Source: an uncultured Clostridia bacterium (GTDB taxonomy: Bacteria; Bacillota; Clostridia; Oscillospirales; Ruminococcaceae). Taken from it: a stretch of DNA of 6,089 bases. This document shows positions 6,076 to 6,089 of this stretch, piece after piece (the stretch's first letter is position 1; each line of letters opens with the position of its first letter). Both the position numbers and the translations under genes were made by a program. The stretch is from contig CAMOFU010000152.1 of assembly GCA_946613705.1 (NCBI GenBank), positions 1-6,089 on the forward strand, given 5' to 3'. The notes beneath the pieces were generated by a model. The model worked only from the letters and a program-made list of their open reading frames with translations. It did no database searches and was not told where the DNA came from.

Positions 6076-6089
6076 AAATTCGACGCAGG

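Noticed and set aside
1..6089. CRISPR array, insertion sequence or prophage remnant
   Set aside because: There are no regularly spaced repeats beyond the 6-bp array, no transposase or integrase frame, and coding style is uniform across the three genes.

Overview
The window shows three protein-coding genes, all on the minus strand. Codon usage is moderately GC-rich (GC-ending codons are common, ATA is used freely for Ile) and the intergenic DNA is AT-richer. Together with the secreted GH3 enzyme carrying a Ser/Glu/Asp-rich tail and the paired ABC half-transporters, this suggests a Gram-positive anaerobe of the Clostridia, most likely a Ruminococcus-like gut or rumen bacterium. That assignment is an inference from style, not from a marker gene.

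In transcription order (right to left): positions 5728-6089 hold no gene. This stretch contains an 80-bp nested inverted-repeat element (5996-6075), an AT-rich tract, a perfect 9-bp inverted repeat (5856-5884), a good extended -10 promoter (5826-5854) and a leader of about 90 nt. Two ABC half-transporter genes follow (3976-5727 and 2250-3983). They overlap by 8 nt and very probably encode the two halves of one heterodimeric transporter with two complete ATP sites. A strong intrinsic terminator (2187-2221) closes this unit.

A second unit starts from its own promoter at about 2058-2066. There the -10 box is the first of five tandem copies of the hexamer TRTAAT (minus strand, 2034-2063). It drives a secreted two-domain beta-N-acetylhexosaminidase of the NagZ type (GH3) with a complete catalytic set. 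The gene runs off the left edge just after entering an acidic, serine-rich linker, so its C-terminal end (anchor or extra domain) is not visible.

The hexosaminidase works outside the cell on GlcNAc-containing glycans or wall fragments, and the ABC pair works in the membrane on an unidentified substrate. They share a strand, but the terminator and separate promoter argue that they are not one functional operon. No clearly new system is visible in the coding content. The points most worth checking are non-coding: the hexamer array inside a promoter, the operator-like palindrome abutting the ABC -35 box, and the structured element at the right end.
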